Origin: Paenibacillaceae bacterium UBA6304
Lineage (GTDB): Bacteria > Bacillota > Bacilli > Paenibacillales > Paenibacillaceae
Direction: 5' to 3'
NCBI GenBank assembly: GCA_002439285.1
Contig: DJTQ01000214.1
Location: forward strand, 1 to 26,298
DNA: 26,298 nucleotides
Position 1 is the first letter of the stretch. Every line of letters starts with the position of its first letter. Below are positions 8,307-15,395 of this stretch, in pieces. The notes below the pieces were generated by a model. That model saw only the letters and a list, made by a program, of their open reading frames with translations, was not told the DNA's origin and made no database searches. Both the position numbers and the translations under genes were made by a program.

Positions 8307-9902
8307 TTAAGAGTTCACTTTAAATACAGAAATGGAATGGTTCAATTCTTCCGCGAGTCCTGCAAGTGACTGGGCCGCTGAAGCCGTTTCTTCGCAGCTT
8401 GCCGCCGATTCCTCGGTGACCGCCGAGATATTCTCCACCGCTGCCATCACTTCAACCGACTGGGCTGCCTGCTGCTGACTGGCCGCTGCAATTTCGGTTA
8501 CTTTGCTCGCCGATTCATTGACTTTGCTGATAATGTTCTCAAATGCTTCGCCCGTCTGCTTGGAGAGCTCAACCCCGTCCCGAGTAGCTTTGACGCTTTG
8601 ACGGGTATTTTCCTGCATGCCTTTAATGATATTCGTAATCTGCTTTGTAGCCTCGCCGCTGCGTTCCGCCAATTTCCGGACTTCATCCGCTACGACGGCA
8701 AAGCCCCTCCCCTGATCTCCCGCTCGTGCAGCCTCAATCGCCGCATTCAAGGCGAGCAGGTTCGTTTGCTCCGCAATATCGTCAATCACTTCGATAATTT
8801 CACCGATCCGGTTTGAATCCTCTTCCAACTTGGTCACATGTACATTGACCTGGTTCATACCCTCCACCGAAGACCGGACGACTTTACCGCCCTGCTCGGC
8901 GATGTCCATCGTGTCCTCGGAAATATCCGAAGCTTGCTCAGCAATCTGAGCAACCGCATGTGTAGCTGCCGTCAATTCTTTAAATAACTCGTTAATGGTC
9001 TGCGCGGCATGAGCCTGACCGGAACTTCCCCCGGCAATTTCTTCCGTACTGGCTGAAATTTGCTGAGCTGCAGCAGATACGCCCTCTGCGGTAGTGGCTA
9101 CTCCCCCGACGATACCGCGTAAGCTCAGGATCATCTCATTCGTGGACTCCGTAAGCTGGCCAATCTCATCCTTAGCGGTAACCTCTACGGTATCAGTCAG
9201 GTCACCCTTGGATACTTTATCAACCAGTCTCACCACTCTTTGCAGTGGATTAGAAATACTGCGGGAGAAAAGCAGCCCGAAGATGAAGCTCAGCAATACC
9301 GCAATCACCATAGCAATAAACGTAGTATTACGGGAGTTTTCAAACAACTGATCCCCTTCCTGCATCCCTTCGGTAGCAAGATTTACTTTCATTTCAATCA
9401 GGCTGTCCAATGCGCCTCTCACCTTTTCGCTAACGGCCGCCAGATCCATTTGAGCCTTTAATGTGGCCTCTTTAGCTTCGGCGCTTGTAGACGGAGTCGT
9501 CGCACGCTTCATGGTTTCCTTGTAAGACTCCCAAGCAGAAATGAGTTCGTCTACCCCCTGTTGCTCCGGGAGATTCAACGAAGTGGCTTGGTATTGCTTG
9601 ATATCACGGTCAACTTCAGCCGAGTATTCTGCTATTTCCTGCATTTTCTTCTCTCTCTGTTCCGTACTTTGCTCAATAAGCAACACTTCCCAGATGGAAA
9701 CGCGGATACGCTGATAAGAAATCGATGCATGGGAGAGATCCCGAACTGGAACTAGATTGTTATCGTACATATTAGACAAGCTATTGTTCATCTTGCCTAA
9801 GCTGTGTAATCCAAAGAAGCCTATTATGATGATCAAAGCCGCCATGCATAAAAAGCCAAGCACCAGCTTGATCGACACTCTCATATTGCGAAACCAACTC
9901 AT
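8307..9902 (-). CDS. Methyl-accepting chemotaxis protein with four-helix-bundle sensor
   Basis: A transmembrane chemoreceptor of 531 residues. TM1 is at about 12-32 ([19 protein letters not shown]). Next is an extracellular helical region of about 150 residues typical of 4HB_MCP sensors ([16 protein letters not shown], then Glu/Lys-rich helices), TM2 near 195-215 ([18 protein letters not shown]), HAMP ([22 protein letters not shown]), and the signalling domain. Its tip region matches the neighbouring receptor over about 50 residues, yet the DNA differs at many third positions, so the likeness is kept by protein-level selection and not by recent copying. The ribosome site GAGGG lies within the last codons of the small upstream ORF, two bases before ATG, suggesting coupled translation. 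Confidence 0.96.
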   Translation of the reverse strand: MSWFRNMRVSIKLVLGFLCMAALIIIIGFFGLHSLGKMNNSLSNMYDNNLVPVRDLSHASISYQRIRVSIWEVLLIEQSTEQREKKMQEIAEYSAEVDRDIKQYQATSLNLPEQQGVDELISAWESYKETMKRATTPSTSAEAKEATLKAQMDLAAVSEKVRGALDSLIEMKVNLATEGMQEGDQLFENSRNTTFIAMVIAVLLSFIFGLLFSRSISNPLQRVVRLVDKVSKGDLTDTVEVTAKDEIGQLTESTNEMILSLRGIVGGVATTAEGVSAAAQQISASTEEIAGGSSGQAHAAQTINELFKELTAATHAVAQIAEQASDISEDTMDIAEQGGKVVRSSVEGMNQVNVHVTKLEEDSNRIGEIIEVIDDIAEQTNLLALNAAIEAARAGDQGRGFAVVADEVRKLAERSGEATKQITNIIKGMQENTRQSVKATRDGVELSKQTGEAFENIISKVNESASKVTEIAAASQQQAAQSVEVMAAVENISAVTEESAASCEETASAAQSLAGLAEELNHSISVFKVNS

Positions 9903-9904
9903 AG

Positions 9905-10039
9905 TTATCCCTCGCTATTCCTGTCTTTGATTTGTTCAAGTTCTGCCTCAAGATGCTCTAAAATTTGTTCAATCTCTTCTCCAGATAAGCTTTTGTCATG
10001 GTGAACTTTAATTAATTCCACTTTTCTAACCGCCCTCAT
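9905..10039 (-). CDS. Small 44-residue protein of unknown function
   Basis: I do not recognise this gene. From ATG 10039 it encodes 44 residues, [16 protein letters not shown] followed by an acidic helix-like tail rich in Glu and Leu ([18 protein letters not shown]). It has no signal peptide or membrane segment. AAAAGGA lies just before the start with an unusually short 2-nt spacer. Support for translation is the position: its TAA is two bases before the receptor ATG, and the receptor ribosome site lies inside its last codons. The frame stays open upstream through the inserted element as far as 10357, but that part is antisense-frame noise over cheY plus element sequence. It may be the intact gene or the 3' remnant of one interrupted by the element. 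Confidence 0.5.
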   Translation of the reverse strand: MRAVRKVELIKVHHDKSLSGEEIEQILEHLEAELEQIKDRNSEG

Positions 10040-10055
10040 AATCCTTTTAAGTATG

Positions 10056-10224
10056 TGTTCAAAAAGTCGGCTTTTCAGCACCGAGAAGGTTGGATGAAGG
10101 AGGGACTGAGGAGCGGAGCGTAGGCAAAACCTACTTGAGCACCGGAAGGCCCGCCTGAATTCAAGATTCGATGTCGGATAAGCAACCTGATGTACTTCGT
10201 GATCAAAAGATGACTTTTTGAACA
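10056..10224. mobile_element. MITE-like 169-bp element with terminal inverted repeats
   Basis: Perfect 13-bp inverted ends, TGTTCAAAAAGTC (10056-10068) and GACTTTTTGAACA (10212-10224), flank a non-coding core. The likeness extends inwards through CTTTT with two mismatches. The core has smaller inverted repeats, for example GTAGG-CAAAA-CCTAC. It begins seven bases downstream of the cheY stop codon. Flanks read CCTTTTAAG on one side and CCTCTTTAAG on the other, which could be a decayed target duplication, but this is not clean. No transposase is encoded. From memory, similar sequences are common between Paenibacillus genes; I could not check this. Confidence 0.75.
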
Positions 10225-10230
10225 ACCTCT

Positions 10231-10593
10231 TTAAGCTCCTATTGTCTTTCTTATGGATTCCAGAACTCGTTCCTCTTGAAACGGTTTGACTATAAAATCT
10301 CTGGCACCGGCCTGCAGCGACTGCACCACCATCGATTGCTGCCCCATCGCCGAGCACATAATGATCTTCGCATCAGGATCGATAAGCTTGATTTGTCTTA
10401 CGGCCTCTACGCCTTCCATAATCGGCATCGTAATGTCCATCGTCACGAGGTCCGGCGATAATGCTTTATATTTGTCCACAGCATCTTGCCCGTTCTCGGC
10501 CTCGCCCACAATCTCATATCCGTTCTTGCTCAAAATGGTCTTCAACATTAAGCGCATAAAGGCCGCATCATCAACAACTAAAATTTTATACAT
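10231..10593 (-). CDS. cheY: CheY, chemotaxis response regulator
   Basis: A stand-alone 120-residue receiver that carries the signal from CheA to its target, normally the flagellar switch. Asp8-Asp9 form the acidic pair, Asp53 in LVTMDITMP is the phospho-acceptor, Ser81 in IIMCSAMGQQ is the switch residue and Lys103 in DFIVKPF is the conserved lysine. The sequence closely resembles B. subtilis CheY throughout (NGYEIVGEAENG, CSAMGQQSMV), so an effect on flagellar rotation is the simplest reading. ATG 10593 follows TAAGGAGG, in which the TAA is the stop codon of cheX, implying translational coupling. The MITE-like element starts seven bases after the stop. Confidence 0.97.
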   Translation of the reverse strand: MYKILVVDDAAFMRLMLKTILSKNGYEIVGEAENGQDAVDKYKALSPDLVTMDITMPIMEGVEAVRQIKLIDPDAKIIMCSAMGQQSMVVQSLQAGARDFIVKPFQEERVLESIRKTIGA

Positions 10594-10604
10594 GACCTTC
10601 CTCC

Positions 10605-11057
10605 TTAACCCTGCAATAGCAAAATCGTATTTACCGGACCTACGGCCTCCAAGTGAACGGTAACCCGAATCCCTCGTTTAAATCCGTATAACCGAAGTTC
10701 CCCCACCATCACCGTTGGAGGCGTGATATCAATCTGTTTACCGCGGCCCGACAGAAGCGTCGATGTATTTCCCGCGATCATATTCGCCATTTCGCCGACA
10801 AAGCTGTGAAGCATTTCTCCCTCCAAAGCTATGCCGCACATATTCTGGCTAAGCTGCGCGAATATCCGGCTCTCCCCTTCTATAACCAGGCGTCCCTCCA
10901 TATCTCCTACAATTCCTATCAGCACGCCAACATCGCTTTGTAGCAGACTTTGGTCAAACAAATAAGGCGCATCAACCTGCGCAGGACAACTAAATATATG
11001 CTTAATTGATTCAATGGCGCTGTTCAGCAAATCTGTCGCCCCGTCATACTTATGCAC
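10605..11057 (-). CDS. cheX: CheX-type CheY-P phosphatase
   Basis: A member of the CheC/CheX/FliY phosphatase superfamily, which speeds dephosphorylation of CheY-P and so ends the signal. The single active-site pair typical of CheX is visible: SFVGEMANMIAGN, with Glu and Asn three residues apart (Glu95 and Asn98 if counted from TTG 11075). C-terminal strands such as ITPPTVMVGE fit the family. The frame opens at TTG 11075 (156 residues), but no ribosome site is well placed for it. GTG 11057 has AAAGGA nine bases in front, and I use it (150 residues). It is the first gene of the operon, and its stop is part of the cheY ribosome site. CheC and CheD are absent here, so CheX is probably the phosphatase of this pathway. 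Confidence 0.88.
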   Translation of the reverse strand: MHKYDGATDLLNSAIESIKHIFSCPAQVDAPYLFDQSLLQSDVGVLIGIVGDMEGRLVIEGESRIFAQLSQNMCGIALEGEMLHSFVGEMANMIAGNTSTLLSGRGKQIDITPPTVMVGELRLYGFKRGIRVTVHLEAVGPVNTILLLQG

Positions 11058-11109
11058 TAGATCCAATCCTTTCAATATGTGATAAATGTCCTATCTCTTT
11101 AGTACCCTC

Positions 11110-11137
11110 ATAATACACGTGCACAGGAACTTGGTAA
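11110..11137 (-). promoter_or_regulatory. Candidate sigma-A promoter of the che operon
   Basis: Read on the minus strand: TTACCA (11137-11132), a 16-nt spacer, then TATTAT (11115-11110). The -10 box matches five of six consensus positions and the -35 box four of six. It lies about 50 bases before the cheX start. I do not see a convincing sigma-D (TAAA...GCCGATAT) promoter here. Confidence 0.4.
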
Positions 11138-11148
11138 CCGAAAAAGTC

Positions 11149-11175
11149 TTGCGGTAGCCCGCAAAAAAATTGCGG
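11149..11175. promoter_or_regulatory. Mutually exclusive hairpin pair upstream of cheX
   Basis: Three 6-nt segments, TTGCGG (11149-11154), CCGCAA (11159-11164) and TTGCGG (11170-11175), let the middle one pair with either neighbour. Loops are TAGC or AAAAA. It lies upstream of the candidate cheX promoter and downstream of the response-regulator terminator. Its role is unknown. Confidence 0.4.
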
Positions 11176-11217
11176 AATTTTGTAGAAATATGCTTTTTTA
11201 TGTCGAAAACAAAGAAA

Positions 11218-11239
11218 AAGGACGCCTCTCGGCGTCCTT
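11218..11239 (-). terminator. Intrinsic terminator of the two-component operon
   Basis: On the minus strand AAGGACGCC, loop GAGA, GGCGTCCTT, then TTTCTTTG. A perfect 9-bp stem with a T-rich tail, about 50 bases after the response-regulator stop. It separates this operon from the che operon downstream. Confidence 0.9.
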
Positions 11240-11289
11240 ACTGGATGATTTTTTTGAGATTTATTTTCACGGACGAAAGTCCTATATCT

Positions 11290-11961
11290 TTAATCTGGTA
11301 AATTTGAAAAGTCTGAATCAGACAGTAAGCCTAACGTCTTGGCCTTCATTGCAGCCTCAATCCGCGATTTAACGCCCAGTTTATGAAACAAGCTGGTCAA
11401 GCTGTATTCCAAGGAACGCTGACTCACCAGAATATTCTCGGCGATCGCTTTATTGCTCTTACCTCTGGCTATTTGCTTCAATATGTCATATTCCTTGCCC
11501 GTCACCACCCCAGTTCCCGCTTCCACGCCGCTTGCCTTCTCGGTCTCCGGTGCGGAGACCCTCCTCATTTGGCGGACCAGGGACAACGGAAGCACGGCTT
11601 CTCCCCGCAATGCGCAGCGAACCGTGGTCACAAGCTGCTCCTTATTCGCCGTTTTTAGCACGAATCCCGAAATCCCCGCCTCCATCATCAGATTAAAATG
11701 GTTGGTAAATTCGAACCCGGTATAGATCAATATAATGGCTCCCGGCCTAATGGAAATAATTTGCTTAGCTAAATCAATACCGTTCATGTGCGGCATATGA
11801 AAATCGAGCAGCATTAGGTCATAATGGTTCTGCCGGACAAGTTCCAGCGCCTTTTCAACAGACTCTGCGATCGAGACAACCATATCACCTTCCTGTTCCA
11901 GCAGTACTTTGGTGCCTGCCATGACCGAAGGATGATCATCCACCAGTAAAATATGGATCAT
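11290..11961 (-). CDS. ComA-like response regulator (NarL/LuxR-type HTH)
   Basis: A 223-residue DNA-binding response regulator. The receiver is at 1-120: Asp8-Asp9, phospho-acceptor Asp53 in LMLLDFHMP, Lys103 in FVLKTANK. A short linker follows, then a LuxR-type helix-turn-helix at about 150-215 (TGKEYDILKQIARGKSNKAI, then RSLEYSLTSLFHKLGVKSR). Both the start (DDHPSVMAGTKVLLEQ) and the HTH (SLEYSLTSLFHKL, SRIEAA, AKTLGLL) resemble B. subtilis ComA more than other family members, as far as I recall that sequence. The gene starts 31 nt after the kinase stop, with AAGGGGTG before ATG 11961. Its targets are not visible. ComA-like is firm; true orthology is not shown. Confidence 0.9.
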   Translation of the reverse strand: MIHILLVDDHPSVMAGTKVLLEQEGDMVVSIAESVEKALELVRQNHYDLMLLDFHMPHMNGIDLAKQIISIRPGAIILIYTGFEFTNHFNLMMEAGISGFVLKTANKEQLVTTVRCALRGEAVLPLSLVRQMRRVSAPETEKASGVEAGTGVVTGKEYDILKQIARGKSNKAIAENILVSQRSLEYSLTSLFHKLGVKSRIEAAMKAKTLGLLSDSDFSNLPD

Positions 11962-11992
11962 CTTTTACACCCCTTGTTCCATGATTGATTAT

Positions 11993-14737
11993 CTACCGGA
12001 CCGGAATCGCGATCCGAATGGACAGACCTTCTTCAGGAGAGGAGAAGAACTCAATTTGTCCATCCATTCCGCGAACCCGTTCTTTCATACCGTAAATCCC
12101 CATACTGTCATACGTATGGACCGTTTCTCCTACATCCATCCCAACGCCATTGTCTTCATATTCCAAATAAATCTCCCCGTTGCCGGAATACAATTTTATG
12201 GTCACCAAGGAGGCGTCGGAGTGCTTGGCCGCATTGGCCAGCATTTCCTGGACGATTCGATACAGACCGATAATGATATCATCATGGACAACATAGCCCA
12301 GATCGGTGTAATCAAAATGGATGGCGTAGTTCGTGCGCAACTGCGCAAACTCAAACAACATTTCCAGAGAACGCCCCAGCCCTTCCTCCTTCAGTAACGG
12401 TGGCCTCAATTCATTGCAGGTAATCCTGATCTGATAAATAACGTCAAGCAATCCCTGCTCGATTTCCGCCAATTGTTCCCGATACTGCACCGGCAACCCC
12501 GTATCCAAGGTGAGCTGATTCAACCTGTGATACCAAACAATTTGCTCTTGAAGCGCAGCATCATGAAGATCTTGGGACAGCCGTTTCCGTTCATTTTCAG
12601 ATAGATGAAATACAAATCTTAACAACCACTGCGGCATCACTCGTCCCGAAGCTAACAGGTCTACATTTCGTTTTAAATCCTCGATCACCCGGAAATTATC
12701 ATACAGAACACTGACGTAGCGCGAGAGCGTCTCGAGCCAAACCTTTTGGGCTTGCTCCAATAACCCCGATGTAGTCTCTCCTACGCATAGAATTCGGCTC
12801 TCTCCATTGACTTCTCCGATTTTGACAAAATGTCCGTCGAGTGTATCGTACAGTCTGCACAAAAGGAGTCTGTCTGCGCCTTGCTCCTGGATGCTCTGCA
12901 GCACATGGTTGGAAATATCTTTCTCGCCATGCGTCACGACAACCTGTCCATTGCAATCCGCCCGGAGCAGAGTAACCTTACCAGTACTAAGTACCTGCCG
13001 GACTTCCCGCACTAGCCGGCTGTTTAATTCATCCACTTTGACTACGCCGAAAAGATCGGACGAAAATTGATCCAGGCTGCTTTGCAACCGGAAATACCGG
13101 TCTTCGCTCTGTCGGATCAGTTGCTCAGCGTTCCATCGCTCCGTCTCAGCCCTTTTTCGCGATGTGATATCCCAAGCCAAAGTCATTGCTGTTCTTTGCC
13201 CGAGATACGGGAGCGCAGCACTCACTGCCTCAATTTCGATGACATTGCCGTTCAGACAAGCCACCTTATGTTGAGACATCGGCCTGCCCTCTAGCTCATA
13301 AATAGCCTGTGGGCCATGAGCAGCCACAAGTTCCTCATAAGCTTCCATCCCCAATATGTCCCAGTAGGTGAGTCCGACAATCTCGCTTTCATCCTTCGCA
13401 CCGTAAAGCTTAATGCTCGCCGGGTTGGCATAGGTGATTTTATTGTCCCGGTGAAGCAGAATCGATATCGGGGACAGCTCCACCAGTTGACGGTTCAATT
13501 CCTCACTAGCCAGCAGCGCGCGTTCCGCCTGCTTCCGTAAGGTAATATCCTCAAAGACAATTTCAATGGTAGAGTTGGATGAATCGAATATACCGACTAC
13601 TAACGCCTCGACCTTTTCTCCATCACTTCGTACCAGAGTAATCTCTTGCGGCGGCTGAGAGCCCACTTCAATCAAATTTTGAAACAGGTTTCTGCTACTC
13701 TCCACATCCTCTTCGGTTACCCAATCCCAAGGGGTTGTCCCGACCACGCTGGCAAGCTCGGCACCAAGGATTTGCATGCCCGCAGGATTTACATAGACAA
13801 TAATTCCATTGTGGCATAATGCGATCGCTACAGGAGAGAGCTCCACGAGCCTGCGGTACCTTTCCATACTTTCTTTCAGCGCAACCTCAATTTTTTTGCG
13901 TTCGGTAATATCGTAAAAATAGTGTACTGTCGCATCCATATGCGCATCATAAATACCCGAAACCTCTGTATTAATCAGCTGTCCGTTTCGACCGATGATT
14001 TGGTATTCCAAAGCTTCTCCAAATTCATCCTGTACAATAGAACGAATTCTGTTTCTCGCTTTGCTCCATTCATGCGGAGGCAGGATCCGATAGATCTCCT
14101 GACCGATAATCTCATCCAGCGAATTGGCGCCCATCAAATGAAGGCCGGCAGGATTAGCATAGAGAAACCGCTCATCCCTTTGCACGATCATCGGATGCGG
14201 AACAAGCTCGATCAACCTGGAGAACCGGTCCTCACTCTGCTTGAGCTCCTTCTCTACTTTCTTCTTGGCGGTGATATCCAGCACCATACCGTCCAACCGG
14301 GCCAAATTACCAAATTCATCCACACTGGGAATGATCCGGACCTCCACCCAACGAATCTCCCCGTCGGCATGGATGATCCGATACTCGCTGGTATTGGATT
14401 CGCCCTTCCGCAAGCCGGACGCTACCTCTTGGAAATGACCCGCATCGTCCGGATGAACGATTTTTCCCCAATCCATTTTGCTTTTGAAGTTTTCCGGCAT
14501 ATACCCTGTAATCTTCATAAAAGCTCTGGACGTAAAAACAACCTTTTTACACTGATCATCATAAGACCAGGTACCTACATCTATATTGTGCAGCATATTT
14601 TCAAGCAGACTGATTCGTTGGCCCGCCTCTTCCAATGCCTTGCGATACCGGCGGATACATTTTTGAAAAACTGCGATTACCGCATACAAGGCAACTAAAA
14701 AAATTAGGGTAATGATTACGTAGATTAGACTATTCAA
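11993..14737 (-). CDS. Multi-PAS sensor histidine kinase with ComP-like catalytic core
   Basis: A 914-residue membrane-anchored kinase. It has one N-terminal TM helix (IYVIITLIFLVALYAVIAVF), then four PAS domains at about 45-165, 168-290, 292-412 and 415-535. A less clear GAF-like region at about 545-690 precedes the HisKA_3 core: LSQDLHDAALQEQI, phospho-His725 by position. The ATPase follows, with Asn835 in MLANAAKHSD, the motif YEDNGVGMD, and GIYGMKERVRG. The LHD-x3-QEQ H-box resembles ComP/HPK7 kinases. The start is TTG 14737, set by AGGGGAGG six bases upstream. Its partner is the ComA-like regulator just downstream. The PAS ligands are unknown; no haem or flavin residue set was identified with confidence. 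Confidence 0.92.
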   Translation of the reverse strand: MNSLIYVIITLIFLVALYAVIAVFQKCIRRYRKALEEAGQRISLLENMLHNIDVGTWSYDDQCKKVVFTSRAFMKITGYMPENFKSKMDWGKIVHPDDAGHFQEVASGLRKGESNTSEYRIIHADGEIRWVEVRIIPSVDEFGNLARLDGMVLDITAKKKVEKELKQSEDRFSRLIELVPHPMIVQRDERFLYANPAGLHLMGANSLDEIIGQEIYRILPPHEWSKARNRIRSIVQDEFGEALEYQIIGRNGQLINTEVSGIYDAHMDATVHYFYDITERKKIEVALKESMERYRRLVELSPVAIALCHNGIIVYVNPAGMQILGAELASVVGTTPWDWVTEEDVESSRNLFQNLIEVGSQPPQEITLVRSDGEKVEALVVGIFDSSNSTIEIVFEDITLRKQAERALLASEELNRQLVELSPISILLHRDNKITYANPASIKLYGAKDESEIVGLTYWDILGMEAYEELVAAHGPQAIYELEGRPMSQHKVACLNGNVIEIEAVSAALPYLGQRTAMTLAWDITSRKRAETERWNAEQLIRQSEDRYFRLQSSLDQFSSDLFGVVKVDELNSRLVREVRQVLSTGKVTLLRADCNGQVVVTHGEKDISNHVLQSIQEQGADRLLLCRLYDTLDGHFVKIGEVNGESRILCVGETTSGLLEQAQKVWLETLSRYVSVLYDNFRVIEDLKRNVDLLASGRVMPQWLLRFVFHLSENERKRLSQDLHDAALQEQIVWYHRLNQLTLDTGLPVQYREQLAEIEQGLLDVIYQIRITCNELRPPLLKEEGLGRSLEMLFEFAQLRTNYAIHFDYTDLGYVVHDDIIIGLYRIVQEMLANAAKHSDASLVTIKLYSGNGEIYLEYEDNGVGMDVGETVHTYDSMGIYGMKERVRGMDGQIEFFSSPEEGLSIRIAIPVR

Positions 14738-14905
14738 GTCGGCCTCCCCTTTAACATCATGATGACTTCAACACCGACAGGACGACAAACATTGCGTGTA
14801 AACTTACTTTTCGTGACTACTTATAGATTCTTTATCGGACGGTATCCCTGAATTGCTAAGATTACCGGGGAATAAAAGCAATAACAAATTTTGGACCGCG
14901 CGAAC

Positions 14906-14925
14906 ATTCAAGTGAACATTTGAAT
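14906..14925. promoter_or_regulatory. cadO1: Operator-like inverted repeat 1 for the metal repressor
   Basis: ATTCAA (14906-14911) and TTGAAT (14920-14925) form an inverted repeat that includes GTGAACATTTGAAT. ArsR/SmtB-family repressors bind similar AT-rich repeats. It covers the -35 box of the downstream promoter. The name cadO1 is mine. Confidence 0.65.
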
Positions 14926-14948
14926 ATGCTGAGCTACAGTCGTATAAT
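14920..14948 (+). promoter_or_regulatory. Sigma-A promoter of the cadC-cadA operon
   Basis: TTGAAT (14920-14925), a 17-nt spacer, then a perfect TATAAT (14943-14948). Transcription should start near 14955, some 57 bases before the repressor ATG. It is flanked by the two operator-like repeats. Confidence 0.8.
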
Positions 14949-14974
14949 GCTAATAAATAAACAAACAATCAAAC

Positions 14975-14989
14975 GAACATTTGAATGTT
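14975..14989. promoter_or_regulatory. cadO2: Operator-like inverted repeat 2 for the metal repressor
   Basis: GAACATTTGAATGTT contains the palindrome AACATT-TG-AATGTT. It shares GAACATTTGAAT with operator 1 and lies downstream of the predicted transcription start, where a bound repressor would block elongation. The name cadO2 is mine. Confidence 0.65.
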
Positions 14990-15011
14990 GAGGAATGAAA
15001 GGAAGCGGCTT

Positions 15012-15395
15012 ATGCGAACAGATTGGGTTACGAACGAAGATATATGTGAACATAGCTGCGGCGATTCCGCCCGTACGGATGAACTGCGCGAAAGTCTACA
15101 AGAAGATGATATTTTGGGCATGGTACAAATCTTCAAGGCGTTGTCCGACCCCAATCGCATGAGAATTGCCTACCTGCTGCTCCGGGGACAAGAATGCTGC
15201 GTGTGCGATATTGCCGCTGTGCTGGGGAGTTCGGTCGCAACCGCCTCCCATCATCTTCGCCAGTTAAAACTGATGGAAATTGCGAAGTCCCGCAAAGTAG
15301 GAAAGAATGTATTCTATTCGTTGAAAGACCATCATATCGAAACGCTCATTACGATGACGCTGGAGCATCAAAAGGAGAGAAACGGTCATGAATAA
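15012..15395 (+). CDS. cadC: CadC/SmtB-type ArsR-family metal repressor
   Basis: A winged-helix repressor that should release DNA when Cd, Pb or Zn binds. ATG 15012 (127 residues) is chosen over ATG 14985 because AAAGGAAG lies just before it. The core DDILGMVQIFKALSDPNRMR and the recognition helix SSVATASHHLRQLK are standard. Both classical metal sites can be seen. The alpha-3N set is Cys12 and Cys16 in the N-terminal arm with Cys63 and Cys65 in ECCVCDIA. The alpha-5 set is Asp106, His108, His119 and Glu122, matching D-x-H-x10-H-x2-E. An extra Cys62 sits next to the CVC pair. The gene overlaps cadA by 8 bp and is probably self-regulated through the two operators. Confidence 0.93.
   Translation: MRTDWVTNEDICEHSCGDSARTDELRESLQEDDILGMVQIFKALSDPNRMRIAYLLLRGQECCVCDIAAVLGSSVATASHHLRQLKLMEIAKSRKVGKNVFYSLKDHHIETLITMTLEHQKERNGHE

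Noticed and set aside
9905..10224. Complete insertion sequence
   Set aside because: The element is only 169 bp and encodes no transposase, so it is at most a non-autonomous element.
10040..10357. Upstream extension of the 44-residue ORF to 150 residues
   Set aside because: The added part is out-of-frame cheY plus the inverted-repeat element. A separate internal start with a purine-rich site exists at 10039.
13922..14698. A 258-residue plus-strand frame across the kinase gene
   Set aside because: It is antisense to the PAS domains, which are clearly coding on the minus strand; it has no ribosome site and no domain.
14738..14905. Sigma-D or sigma-A promoter for the kinase gene
   Set aside because: TCCGATAA and TATAAG occur on the minus strand, but neither has an acceptable -35 at the right distance.
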